Shown piece by piece: positions 14,235-22,481 of a DNA stretch of 55,546 bases. The stretch comes from a virus. Under the pieces are notes generated by a model. The model searched no databases and was not told the DNA's origin. It saw only the letters and a list, made by a program, of their open reading frames with translations. The translations under genes and the position numbers were made by a program. The stretch's first letter is position 1; every line of letters starts with the position of its first letter. The DNA lies in IMG/VR virus record IMGVR_UViG_3300017991_000132, positions 1 through 55,546 of that record. One strand, 5' to 3'.

Positions 14235-15341
14235 CTACGCCGCCTCCGCTTCACGCTCGCTCAGGATACGCTTAGCTTCCTCTTCGGCCAGCTTCACTTT
14301 TTGCTTCCAGGCGCGCACCTTCAGCGTAAGGCCGAGGGTCATCTCCCTGCGGGCCCAGTAGTTCTTGTGCCGCTTGCTAGGCTTGTAGGCCGTCTCCCAC
14401 GGCTTACCCCAGAAAGCCCAAACAGGAACTTCCACTCCAGTATCCTCGTCACCGTTACACCAGGCTACCGGGTCCATACCCTTCAGCCCGTGCTTGATGA
14501 ACGCAGCCTCGCTCACCCGGATAGGGAAGTTCAGACGCTTGATGAGAGCCCGAAGCTTCGACAGATGCTCCTCAGCAGCTTCCATCCCAGCTCGAGTCTC
14601 CGCCACTTCCAGGTAGTCCCCTTCCAGCTCGAAACCTTCCAGCTCCGCCTCGAAGGCCATGACCTCGACTTCCAGCTTCGCTCCCGTTTCCTTGGAAAAG
14701 TAAGACCCCTTTTCTACGGGGAACTTCTTCCGAAGCTTCCGCACCACAGCCCCGTAGTGCTGACTCTCGTCCTGCAGACGAAGCACAGCAGCCTTGGCCA
14801 CGAGATACGGACGACCGTAAATACTCGACCAACGCCCAGGGTTCACAGTGTAGGTCAGCTTGATTTCGTCGGCCAGCTCTCCGCTGTCTCCGAAGATCTC
14901 GATGGTCTGCCACGCATCCTCGTCCCGGAACTCCCCGTCCGCTCCACAGAAGTTGAAAGCGCGAAACGCTCCCACCCCTCCGTCCTTGATGACCTGAGCA
15001 TCCTTGATCAGCAGCCCCAGGTTCGGAAGATGCTTATGGCACGACGGTGCCAGCACTTCCCCATGACGGTTGTCCCGCGACAGAACGATTTCGTTGCTGC
15101 GCTCCACCCGAGGACCAGCTGCCCGGTAGGTCGGGATGTTGATGACGGTATTACCCTTCACCAGCTCCATGATGAGGGCAGGCAGGTCCAGCTCCATCGT
15201 GGTAGTCCCATCCTCACCCTCGAACTGCCGAGGCTTACGTCCCTTCAGGTCGCAGCCCCACCCCTCAAGGTAATCCCCCACCTCAGCCACTACGTCGCGG
15301 CTGCGGTCACTCAGTTGATCGAGAAATTTCTGAAAATCCAT
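14235..15341 (-). CDS. Hypothetical protein, 368 aa
   Basis: Not recognised. The start MDFQKFLDQLSDRSRDVV at 15341 follows GAAACGGAG (15349-15357). The first 220 residues look alpha/beta with several short conserved-looking stretches (LSRDNRHGEVLAPSCHKHLPNL, NPGRWSSIYGRPYLVAKAAV). The last 150 are helical and basic. There are no membrane helices or signal peptide. It is the first gene after the promoter at 15370-15398 and probably shares its transcript with 13859-14209. Confidence 0.85.
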   Translation of the reverse strand: MDFQKFLDQLSDRSRDVVAEVGDYLEGWGCDLKGRKPRQFEGEDGTTTMELDLPALIMELVKGNTVINIPTYRAAGPRVERSNEIVLSRDNRHGEVLAPSCHKHLPNLGLLIKDAQVIKDGGVGAFRAFNFCGADGEFRDEDAWQTIEIFGDSGELADEIKLTYTVNPGRWSSIYGRPYLVAKAAVLRLQDESQHYGAVVRKLRKKFPVEKGSYFSKETGAKLEVEVMAFEAELEGFELEGDYLEVAETRAGMEAAEEHLSKLRALIKRLNFPIRVSEAAFIKHGLKGMDPVAWCNGDEDTGVEVPVWAFWGKPWETAYKPSKRHKNYWARREMTLGLTLKVRAWKQKVKLAEEEAKRILSEREAEAA

Positions 15342-15369
15342 TTTGCTTCTCCGTTTCAATTGCTCTCAC

Positions 15370-15398
15370 ATAATAACGACGCATCAATACGTCGTCAA
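15370..15398 (-). promoter_or_regulatory. sigma70-type promoter for 14235-15341
   Basis: TTGACG at 15398-15393, 17-base spacer, TATTAT at 15375-15370, with the A/T-rich ATTTTTTTC upstream. Confidence 0.82.
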
Positions 15399-15428
15399 GA
15401 AAAAAATGCGAAAACAACTAACGGAGAG

Positions 15429-15878
15429 CTACTGCGGAAGGCCCAATTCTTTGGTTCCCTTGTACCATTCGGTAAAGGGTTTCCACGCTCCACCCTTCGG
15501 ACCACTCATCCGAAAGTCTCCCACCTCTACCTCTAAATATTTATTCGAGTTAGCGTCCCGCATCTTGAGCACCACACTCTTTCCCTTGTCTACCTCTGCC
15601 CTGCGCAGAACGTCTTCCACCCGCATGACATCCTTCATGGTTGGCTTCCGGATGACAATAGAACCCATTTCTGTGATTCGCTTGTTCACCTTGTCCGTCC
15701 TCCCCAGGTGCTCAGCTGTCACCCTACCCCTCGCGTCGTCCAACGCTACTACCATCTTTTTCTTCATACGCTTCGTAGCACGCTCAGCGATAGGACGAAA
15801 CGCTAGCTTATCCACACCCTTTGGGAATTCCTTTACGCGGATGATGAAATCTATCACGACGAACTTTTCCTGTTCCAC
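15429..15878 (-). CDS. Hypothetical protein, 149 aa
   Basis: Not recognised. It begins MEQEKFVVIDFIIRVKEFPK from a GTG at 15878, preceded by ACGGAGGTTTGCT, a partial form of the regional leader box. It is a basic alpha/beta protein with no catalytic motif seen. It is probably the last gene of the transcript that begins at the BrxL homologue. Confidence 0.75.
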   Translation of the reverse strand: MEQEKFVVIDFIIRVKEFPKGVDKLAFRPIAERATKRMKKKMVVALDDARGRVTAEHLGRTDKVNKRITEMGSIVIRKPTMKDVMRVEDVLRRAEVDKGKSVVLKMRDANSNKYLEVEVGDFRMSGPKGGAWKPFTEWYKGTKELGLPQ

Positions 15879-15936
15879 AGCAAACCTCCGTGTACGTAAG
15901 TCTCCCCTCGCATTTTACAAGATAGCCTGGAGATTC

Positions 15937-16233
15937 TTAGCCAGCAGATTTGCGGTCTTTTTCGATACGGTCCAGCGCTTCTTGCATCTTGCGTTGCCAC
16001 TTCTTCGTAGAACGAGGCTTCTCCTGATACGCTTTCTTTCCCGGGGCCTTACGCCGCTTCCCCCACACAATCTCCGTCGCACCCATGTACAACTGGCAAG
16101 CTTGCGCCAGGTCGATACCGTCACGCCTACCAGCTCTGTCTACGACGAAATACTTGTCCTGTGCAGGAGTCGTGCACAGCGTGTGCCCGTCTTCCAGTTT
16201 CGCCAAGGGCTGTATCTCTGTGCTATGGCTCAT
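15937..16233 (-). CDS. Hypothetical protein, 98 aa
   Basis: Not recognised. It starts MSHSTEIQPLAKLEDGHTLC; the ATG overlaps the 3' end of 16223-16561 and has GAGGGAG before it, so it is coupled to that gene. The N-terminal half looks like a small beta fold (GHTLCTTPAQDKYFVVDRAG). The C-terminal half is a very basic helix (KRRKAPGKKAYQEKPRSTKKWQRK). Confidence 0.75.
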   Translation of the reverse strand: MSHSTEIQPLAKLEDGHTLCTTPAQDKYFVVDRAGRRDGIDLAQACQLYMGATEIVWGKRRKAPGKKAYQEKPRSTKKWQRKMQEALDRIEKDRKSAG

Positions 16234-16561
16234 TGGAAATCTCCCTCCGCACGCGCCGCTTGGTCCGCTCTTCCAGCACTCCCTTCGGCGCCCGTGTCAA
16301 GTCCCGTGGCAGAACGTACTTGAAGTCGTAGTAGTCGAAGTAGCGTGTCCACTCTTCGTCGTCTTCCAGCACAGCTTTTACCGAAACCTCAGCGCGCAGC
16401 TTTCCATCCTTTCGCTTGAAGTCGATGACCTTCCCGAACGCTTGTACACCCTCCCACTCAAACTCCACCATGTTCCCAATGGAAAAGCCATCCATCTCAT
16501 CTTTGCTGGCACGCTTTCCACGAGGGCCTTTGTAGTTTTTAAGATGTTCTCCTCTAGGCAT
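16223..16561 (-). CDS. Hypothetical protein with SH3/KOW-like core, 112 aa
   Basis: Begins MPRGEHLKNYKGPRGKRASK with a GGGAGGAGGG site at a good distance. Residues about 26-60 (FSIGNMVEFEWEGVQAFGKVIDFKRKDGKLRAEVSV) read as a small five-strand SH3/KOW-like barrel, which often binds nucleic acid or protein; this is a by-eye fold guess. It lies 15 bases after the stop of the BrxL homologue and is probably co-transcribed with it. Confidence 0.75.
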   Translation of the reverse strand: MPRGEHLKNYKGPRGKRASKDEMDGFSIGNMVEFEWEGVQAFGKVIDFKRKDGKLRAEVSVKAVLEDDEEWTRYFDYYDFKYVLPRDLTRAPKGVLEERTKRRVRREISNEP

Positions 16562-16576
16562 TATTCCCTCCTCCCA

Positions 16577-17995
16577 TTAAGGTACCAGAGCTAGCTTCCG
16601 CCGACCCACCGAGAAGTCTTTCGTAGTAAACTCTCCCGGCGCCATCTTCGCCAACTCATTATTCACTCGCTGCCGAAGCTCCGCAGCAAAGTTTACCAGC
16701 TGCTCCAGCTCCGCATCCGTGTACTGGTCGTGAGGATACACGAGCTTCACCAGCCCAGACACCAGCTTCTCCACCGCCACCACGTCACGCCGTGTCATAT
16801 TTGACGCCAACGAAACCTGATGTGCCACGTCACGCCGGTCCCGCGTCCGCAACGTTCCCAGCACCTGGCCCAGATAGTCCACCACCAGGCCGTATCCCTG
16901 GCTAATCGAGGTCGGACTCAGTTTCGGAATTTCCCATCCTGGTAGATACCCGTGCACCCTGTCCAGAAAAGCGGTGTCCTGCAGCATCGCGGGCAACGGC
17001 TCGAACAGATGTCCGTACCTACCATCCGGTTCCTTCCCCACCACATCCAGGTTCCCTGCTAGAACCATAGAGGAATCTGAAGAGTACGTCTTGCCCCCTC
17101 GAGCAAACTGCCCCGACTCCATGAAATCCTTCAGCATGGAAATAGTCGAGATGTTGTCGAACCTCGTGCTTGCAATCTCGTCCAGCTGCACAATCTTGTA
17201 CGACCCCAGGATGCCCATCGTTCCCGTAGTTACGTTGGCAAACAGGCTCGCCGCCGACACGTTCGCTCCCGAGGCAGTGTACACAGACGGGGATACGTTA
17301 CGCAGCAGAAACGTTTTACCAGTCTGCCGAGGACCCAGCTCCATCACGTTCAGGTTGGGCTCCACAGCGGGCGCCAGCCGCACCAGGTACAGCAGCTTCT
17401 CCCGCTCGCTCAGCCTATCCGTCTCGTACCCAACCGACGTCAGCAGAACGTCGATCCACTCCTCCGTCGTAAACTTCCCCCGCCGCTGGGCAAAGTCTTC
17501 CGCGCTGGGGCAGTCTGCTTGGAAGGGCATCACGCCGACCACCACTACTCTGTTCGGGCTCCGCGGGCCAGCGGGTGGAAGATACTTCAGGCGGTACGCG
17601 CCCCACAGTCCTCCCGTTAGCAGCCGGGGATAGTCATCCACGATCTGCTCCAGGATTTCTGCACGGTTCTCCCCGAGGAAAGTGAGCGCGCACACGAGCG
17701 CACCTGTTTTGAGGTTGACGGTTACCATCGCTTTGTCGATGATGACAACCTCGTGTTCCTTGACGAGCTTGGCCTTAACGACTTCGCGGGTATCGGCTTC
17801 GGGGAAGATCTTGGCCACGTGTTCGCGCATGCGTTTCATATCAGCTTGCGCTTGAGATTCTTTGACGTGGTTGGCGATCAAATATTCGACAACGTACTGG
17901 GGGATGCGGGGGAGCCCGGCATCGCGTACGAGTGCCTTGCGGACCACTACTCCGTCGAAGATGCGTCTGAGCTTATGTACTGTTTGAGACTTCAT
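16577..17995 (-). CDS. BrxL-like AAA+ protein lacking the C-terminal Lon-like domain
   Basis: A 472-residue protein; the start MKSQTVHKLRRIFDG at 17995 follows GAAACGGAG (18008-18016). It aligns from end to end with the N-terminal and AAA+ parts of BrxL, the Lon/MCM-like protein of BREX systems. Shared features are the N-terminal LRRIFDGVVVRKALV and LLTGGLWG segments, FTTEEWIDVLL, Walker A GPRQTGKT (221-228), Walker B VQLDEIAS (D272, E273), MKDFMESGQFARG-type text (here starting LKD), and DRVHGYLPGWEIPKLSP. BrxL is usually near 680 residues; this copy stops after the AAA+ lid at YPHDQYTDAEL and lacks the Lon protease-like C-terminus. No other BREX gene is visible. A DNA-translocating or helicase role is likely; defence or counter-defence is inference. 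Confidence 0.9.
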   Translation of the reverse strand: MKSQTVHKLRRIFDGVVVRKALVRDAGLPRIPQYVVEYLIANHVKESQAQADMKRMREHVAKIFPEADTREVVKAKLVKEHEVVIIDKAMVTVNLKTGALVCALTFLGENRAEILEQIVDDYPRLLTGGLWGAYRLKYLPPAGPRSPNRVVVVGVMPFQADCPSAEDFAQRRGKFTTEEWIDVLLTSVGYETDRLSEREKLLYLVRLAPAVEPNLNVMELGPRQTGKTFLLRNVSPSVYTASGANVSAASLFANVTTGTMGILGSYKIVQLDEIASTRFDNISTISMLKDFMESGQFARGGKTYSSDSSMVLAGNLDVVGKEPDGRYGHLFEPLPAMLQDTAFLDRVHGYLPGWEIPKLSPTSISQGYGLVVDYLGQVLGTLRTRDRRDVAHQVSLASNMTRRDVVAVEKLVSGLVKLVYPHDQYTDAELEQLVNFAAELRQRVNNELAKMAPGEFTTKDFSVGRRKLALVP

Positions 17996-18029
17996 CCGTT
18001 GTAACACCTCCGTTTCGCATCGCACATCA

Positions 18030-18058
18030 AACATAGCAATTCCGCTTGCCGTTGTCAA
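18030..18058 (-). promoter_or_regulatory. sigma70-type promoter for the BrxL-like gene
   Basis: TTGACA at 18058-18053, 17-base spacer, TATGTT at 18035-18030. It is the rightmost promoter of the dense early-type series. Confidence 0.8.
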
Positions 18059-18101
18059 GCGGCAATCGGGAATTGCAGCGAAATTTCAAACGGTTGGGAA
18101 T

Positions 18102-18767
18102 TTACGGATGCTGCTGAATCAGTTGCAAAAATTGACGCAACTTCCGCGGGTTGGAGTGGAGCAGCACTATGGAATACTTTTTACCACGAAGGACGCGGCG
18201 GCGCAAGGCACGCCACATTTTCTTGGCAGACCACCGGTAGTCCTGCACGTGCGCGGGGACGTGTGTCAATTTTAATCTGCGTGCTGCGCGCCAGGTTTTC
18301 TTGCAGCGAGATAGGAAGGGAGCTCGCCAGAGTGTAGGGTTAGCTTTGCTGTAGCGGTAGACTAGCTTCTGTGTTCGTTTGAGCTCTCGGTAGACCTTCT
18401 TGGCTGATAGCTTGCACAGGTTCTTGTGGGTTAATGAATGGTTCCCTACAGCATGCTTGTCTTTCAGGATGGCCAGGAATGCTCCGTACAGTCTTTTGAA
18501 TCCGGGGTCTTTGGGGTACCTACTGTAGTAGTACAGGGGCCATCCTACCACAAAGAAGGTTGCTCGTATCTTGTGCTTGCGCAGTATCTTGAGGATGGCA
18601 AGGGTATAATTATTAGGATGGTCGTCGACGGTCCAGCACACCTTGTGGGGGTGTTTCAGAACAGAAATTTTTTGGCAGAGTAATCCGGAAGGGGGTGTGG
18701 CGAGAACTGCTGATTTTGTATAGAGAGATGCTACCAGTAGAACTCCCACAGCAATAGTGTATCGCAT
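18102..18767 (-). CDS. Secreted polysaccharide deacetylase (NodB-type, CE4)
   Basis: The start MRYTIAVGVLLVASLYTKSAVLA at 18767 gives a clear signal peptide of about 23 residues; the longer frame to 18827 would bury it. The mature protein has NodB-fold motifs: TVDDHP (46-51) in place of the usual TFDDGP, RATFFVVG, the metal-binding HSLTH (H110, H114) and WRAPF (148-152) with the catalytic arginine. CE4 enzymes remove acetyl groups from peptidoglycan or exopolysaccharide, so export through the host membrane before lysis or display on virions is plausible. The C-terminus is very basic. The ATG is two bases after the HNH gene's TAG, suggesting coupling. Confidence 0.88.
   Translation of the reverse strand: MRYTIAVGVLLVASLYTKSAVLATPPSGLLCQKISVLKHPHKVCWTVDDHPNNYTLAILKILRKHKIRATFFVVGWPLYYYSRYPKDPGFKRLYGAFLAILKDKHAVGNHSLTHKNLCKLSAKKVYRELKRTQKLVYRYSKANPTLWRAPFLSRCKKTWRAARRLKLTHVPAHVQDYRWSAKKMWRALRRRVLRGKKYSIVLLHSNPRKLRQFLQLIQQHP
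18713..18727 (-). repeat. 15-mer CTCTCTATACAAAAT, copy 3
   Basis: Same 15-mer as in the composite modules (7368-7382, 8635-8649) and at 19403-19417, but here inside the signal-peptide coding region of 18102-18767. It could be a promoter-like element or an RNA-processing signal. Confidence 0.55.
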
Positions 18768-18769
18768 AG

Positions 18770-19381
18770 CTACTCGAAGGGAATGAGGTCGCCCATGTCT
18801 TTCGCAAGCGTAGGAGTCTCTGTGCAATCTATGTCGACCCCGAAATATTTCTCGGGGTCTTTGGCGTGCATGCGTGAGGACGTGGCTAGTTTCACGTGGT
18901 TCGTGATCAGTATCTGCAGATACTTGTACATTCCTAGCTGGCGCTTGCTGCCCGGGTTTTTGTGCTGCGCTGCCAGGTGCTTCAGCATCTTGTGCACCGA
19001 GCGAGGAAGAGGGACTTGGACTAGCACCGTGTCCTCCTCCACGAGCTCTTCCATATCCTCCGGGATGAAGGAGTCTATCGTGGTGGCCACGAGGTTGGCG
19101 AGCTCGAGGAGTCTCTGCTTGCCAGCGGGGGACAGGTTCTGGGATGCCTGGTACTGCTGCGCCAGGTCCGATACCAAACCCTTCTTCCTACCTCGCATGA
19201 AGTGAGCTAGGCGGTGCACCAGGTCGTGGCACGATCCACACAGCCACACCAGGTTCTCCGGATCGTCCTTCTCGCCACCGTAGCCTTGGGGCCGCTTGTG
19301 GTGCTCGTGCAGTAGCCGTGTGTCGACAGGCATTCCCTGGTGCACGTAACAGCGAGCGGTTTGGTATTTTTCAGCAGGCAT
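18770..19381 (-). CDS. HNH endonuclease, 203 aa
   Basis: Starts MPAEKYQTARCYVHQGMP. Residues 25-60 form an HNH motif: LLHEHHKRPQGYGGEKDDPENLVWLCGSCHDLVHR, with the metal-binding histidines, the asparagine of ENLVWLC and a CxxCH zinc site. The long C-terminal region (residues 75-203) is helical and may recognise DNA. Free-standing HNH enzymes in phages act as homing endonucleases or in packaging; position between tail genes and the early block suggests a homing or accessory type. The gene is preceded by the 15-mer at 19403-19417 and a 21-base leader ending in a weak AAGAGAT site. Confidence 0.88.
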   Translation of the reverse strand: MPAEKYQTARCYVHQGMPVDTRLLHEHHKRPQGYGGEKDDPENLVWLCGSCHDLVHRLAHFMRGRKKGLVSDLAQQYQASQNLSPAGKQRLLELANLVATTIDSFIPEDMEELVEEDTVLVQVPLPRSVHKMLKHLAAQHKNPGSKRQLGMYKYLQILITNHVKLATSSRMHAKDPEKYFGVDIDCTETPTLAKDMGDLIPFE

Positions 19382-19402
19382 CGCTATCTCTTACCAACCA
19401 AC

Positions 19403-19417
19403 ATTTTGTATAGAGAG
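19403..19417 (-). promoter_or_regulatory. 15-mer CTCTCTATACAAAAT, copy 4, possible promoter of the HNH gene
   Basis: Two bases after the TAG of 19420-19650 and 21 bases before the ATG of the HNH gene. It contains TATACAAAAT but has no TTGAC-type -35. As it recurs at four gene ends, it may be a promoter for a modified or phage-specific RNA polymerase; that is inference. Confidence 0.45.
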
Positions 19418-19419
19418 GG

Positions 19420-19650
19420 CTACTGCACACGCAGGATGCCTTTGTGTAGCAATCCAAACAGATTGCTGGACCGATTGATCAACCCCGGTTCCGTATACTT
19501 CGGGGCGAGCTCTACCGTGCTCAACCCGGGGATCAGCACCGTTCGTACGCCGCCTTCTGCCAACGGGATCTTGACCATTGCCTGGCCGGGATGAGGGTTG
19601 TACACTACGACCTTTCCTTCGACGATCGCTCTCGCTAGTTTCTTGCTCAT
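19420..19650 (-). CDS. Hypothetical small protein, 76 aa
   Basis: Not recognised. It begins MSKKLARAIVEGKVVVYNPHP and looks like a compact beta-rich domain (VVVYNPHPGQAMVKIPLAEGG, RTVLIPGLSTVELAPKY). Small beta-sandwich proteins in this position are often head-tail or tail-completion parts, but this is only positional. The ribosome-binding site AGGAT overlaps the stop region of the tape-measure gene. Confidence 0.75.
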   Translation of the reverse strand: MSKKLARAIVEGKVVVYNPHPGQAMVKIPLAEGGVRTVLIPGLSTVELAPKYTEPGLINRSSNLFGLLHKGILRVQ

Positions 19651-19656
19651 CGTTTT

Positions 19657-22446
19657 TTATCCTGTCTTCGACGTGTTGGTTATCGGTGGGTTGTCCGCCC
19701 TGGTCTGGTCGATGCCTTTCACCAGGTTGGCTATGCTGAACACGAGTTTTTGCGCAGGGAGGTTGTACTCCATCGTTCCGCTGACTGAGTTGAGCTTGCC
19801 TTCCTGGGCCAACCCTTCGCCCCCTTCTCCAGTTCCTTCTATCTTGAGATTGAGCGCTGTTGCTGCTGCTTCTTGTGCCCTCTGCGTTTCCTTGCCTTGG
19901 GCGAGCTCCCCTATGAGTTGTACTGCTAGCGGTGTTCCTCTTGCTTGCTGCATCAGCTCTTTGTAAGCTTGTACGTCTGTAAGGCGCCCCTCTGCTCTCC
20001 TCGCGCTTAGCTCATCTAGTCGCTTCGAAAGAGCTCCCTGCGTTCCCGTTACCTGCTCCCGCGCTTGCTTCGCTATGTCCCCTAGCGTTCCAGCTCCCAT
20101 TGCAGCCATCACTTGTTTCTGCTTTTCTTCCGCTTCCTTCTTCGCTCCCTCTTTAACAATGACCGCTTCATCCGCTTTTTTCTGGGCCCGTTCTAACCGC
20201 TGTTGTAATGGGCTTTTAGAAGTCTTCTTTTCCGGAGCCGTTTTTTCAGGTGGCCCCTTTTTTGTTTTTTCTTCTGTGTTCTTTTTCCTTTGCGCAGCGC
20301 GTAGCTTTGCGATTTGGCTGCTTAGCTCAACGTCAGATTTACTTTTGCGTCTGACCACGAAATCTTCCCACCAACTTTTTTCTGATGCCGGACCGGCGCG
20401 GTAGGCGAGCTGTTCCTTCTTCGAGACCAGTGCATCATTTATAGCTCCCAATCCTTTGTATATCCCGGCTGCAACCATAGCGTAGACGTTACCAGACAGC
20501 AACGCCAAATTGGCTGTCATATCATCTCTTCCTTGCTGCCCCATCAACCCCATCATTCCTGCCGCACCCATTGCCATTCCCCCTCCTCGTACAGCCATAC
20601 CTCCGTACCTGCCAAATCGTCCTCCCCCCGGTGTAGCGGCAGCTCCTGCGGGAGTTAAAGGCATTCCCGATCTGGCAGCTGAAGCTGCTGTAGCAGCTCT
20701 TCTTGATGCGTAGGTACCTCTCCGAGCTCCCCTTCCAGCTCCTCCTGGTAATCCTCCTCCCCGTCCACCTATTCCACCACTAGAATAAATAGCTCTTTCT
20801 ATACGGATGAGCGCACTGTACTCTTTCCACCGAGCACGTGCGAGCGCTATCAAACTAGCACCAGCAGCCGCCAATGTTATATAGATATTTTCTTTCAACC
20901 AATTAATTATCTGGTCGGTCCACTTAGCAATCTTCGCCGTGAACAAGAAAGTCTTCTCTGTAGGCGTTAACGCCTTTTTCGCTAACTCCGCTTGCTCTTC
21001 TCTATACTTGTTCGCTGCCTCGTTTGCTGCTTTATCATCACCAGCAAACTCCTCCATCTTGTTCATAAATCCGCTACCCGGTCCCAGCTGCTCCGCTAGA
21101 ATACGCGCCGCTATTGGATTCTTCTGAAGCTCCGCGTTACCCTGGATAATCTCATTGCGCAACTGAGTCGGCAGATCGGAAAACCGTTTTAGCACCATCG
21201 CCATCAAACGCGGGTCCCCCTTAGCTGCCTGGAGAACTTCCCGCATCGCTTGGATCTCGTTCAGAGTACCTTTTTTGATCCCTTCACTAACAAACTTCAA
21301 ACGTCGCTTAACACGCTCATCTCCAGCTGCAGCAAACTCATCTATTCGATTCATGATATCGTGTGCAGATTGTACACCGAAAATATTTTTAAGCTGCGTA
21401 CTCTGCAAGGTGGTCAGAAGTTTCACCACCCCAGAGTTCATACTTTTGATTTCCTCTACGTTCAGTCCCGCCTCCCTGCCTATCTTCTGCAACGGTACCA
21501 GCGCAGCCGCAAACGCCCCCGTGTTCAAAGCACCAAACTTCATCGCCTCACTGGCTTCCTGCATGGTAGCCATCCAGTCCTGTGCTTTGAGGTTTGCCTT
21601 CTCTAACTCACCTGGCGTCTTGCGGAGCTCCTTCAAATACGTATCATACGCCTTTGCCACCAACATCGTTTCATTCTGTGCTTCTTTGAGCGTCCTGTTG
21701 GTACGTCGCATACGTTCGTCGGTGTATGCCATGAACTTAGGTAAATCCATCCCCAACCGACGCGTCAGCAGCAGTGCATCCCGCGACAGGTCCTTCAGCA
21801 CTCCCCGACTATCTTTGTATGCTTGGATCTGTGTGATAAATTGTTTCCTGGCTGCCTCCTGAATCTTCATCCCCTCATCAGAGGAAATGTAGAATTCGTC
21901 CATAAGTTCGTTGGTAATTTTATATTGCTGCCAAACTAGATTAACACTCTTCTGTAAACCCTTGCTTGCTTTCTCCTGCATCCCCGTGTGGTACAACAAA
22001 GATCTCGTGTAGAGTTCTTGCCCTTCACGGAGAACTTTCAAATGGCGATTGTACTGTGCAGTTACATTGGTAAGCTTTTTGAACTCGACTACTGCTCCTG
22101 TAGCCGCTTGCTTCATTGTATTGGTAGCGTGCGTGGCACCAAAGGTTTCGTCCGTGTACTTCTTTAGCTGCTGCCAACTTTCCTTCAACTTGTCGTTGAG
22201 TGTCTGTGCTTCTTCCGCAGCTCGCTTCGCACGACGGCCAAAGTTCTGTGTCTTGTCTGCAGCAGGAACAATAGTCTGGCTGTAGCGCTGTATGTTAGCT
22301 GCACTTTCGCTCAGCGCCCTCCCCATTTCCTTAGACGCTTTGGTAGCCTCGTCCAGAGATGCAGACATCCCTTCGCTGGTTTTTGTAACCGCCTCGGTTT
22401 TTTTACTGAGGTCGTCTACTCCAAAGAGATCATCGTTGTCAGCCAT
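19657..22446 (-). CDS. Tail tape measure protein (probable), 929 aa
   Basis: A long, largely helical protein. Residues 1-250 are charged coiled coil (SKKTEAVTKTSEGMSASLDEATKASKEMG and onward). The middle carries a membrane-like segment NIYITLAAAGASLIALARA (about 530-550) followed by a glycine/alanine-rich stretch (GGIGGRGGGLPGGAGRG). The C-terminal third is a second K/E/Q-rich coiled-coil region. Length, composition and position right after a frameshifted chaperone pair are those of a tape measure, which sets tail length and is ejected with the DNA. No lytic or peptidase motif is evident. AGGAACTTGTT precedes the ATG. Confidence 0.85.
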   Translation of the reverse strand: MADNDDLFGVDDLSKKTEAVTKTSEGMSASLDEATKASKEMGRALSESAANIQRYSQTIVPAADKTQNFGRRAKRAAEEAQTLNDKLKESWQQLKKYTDETFGATHATNTMKQAATGAVVEFKKLTNVTAQYNRHLKVLREGQELYTRSLLYHTGMQEKASKGLQKSVNLVWQQYKITNELMDEFYISSDEGMKIQEAARKQFITQIQAYKDSRGVLKDLSRDALLLTRRLGMDLPKFMAYTDERMRRTNRTLKEAQNETMLVAKAYDTYLKELRKTPGELEKANLKAQDWMATMQEASEAMKFGALNTGAFAAALVPLQKIGREAGLNVEEIKSMNSGVVKLLTTLQSTQLKNIFGVQSAHDIMNRIDEFAAAGDERVKRRLKFVSEGIKKGTLNEIQAMREVLQAAKGDPRLMAMVLKRFSDLPTQLRNEIIQGNAELQKNPIAARILAEQLGPGSGFMNKMEEFAGDDKAANEAANKYREEQAELAKKALTPTEKTFLFTAKIAKWTDQIINWLKENIYITLAAAGASLIALARARWKEYSALIRIERAIYSSGGIGGRGGGLPGGAGRGARRGTYASRRAATAASAARSGMPLTPAGAAATPGGGRFGRYGGMAVRGGGMAMGAAGMMGLMGQQGRDDMTANLALLSGNVYAMVAAGIYKGLGAINDALVSKKEQLAYRAGPASEKSWWEDFVVRRKSKSDVELSSQIAKLRAAQRKKNTEEKTKKGPPEKTAPEKKTSKSPLQQRLERAQKKADEAVIVKEGAKKEAEEKQKQVMAAMGAGTLGDIAKQAREQVTGTQGALSKRLDELSARRAEGRLTDVQAYKELMQQARGTPLAVQLIGELAQGKETQRAQEAAATALNLKIEGTGEGGEGLAQEGKLNSVSGTMEYNLPAQKLVFSIANLVKGIDQTRADNPPITNTSKTG

Positions 22447-22481
22447 AACAAGTTCCTACAATTGTTCCAATAAGAATATCG

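Noticed and set aside
16577-17995. Complete BREX system
   Set aside because: No PglZ, PglX methyltransferase, BrxC or BrxA/B homologue is visible; the Dam-like methylase at 40610-41494 is a different class.
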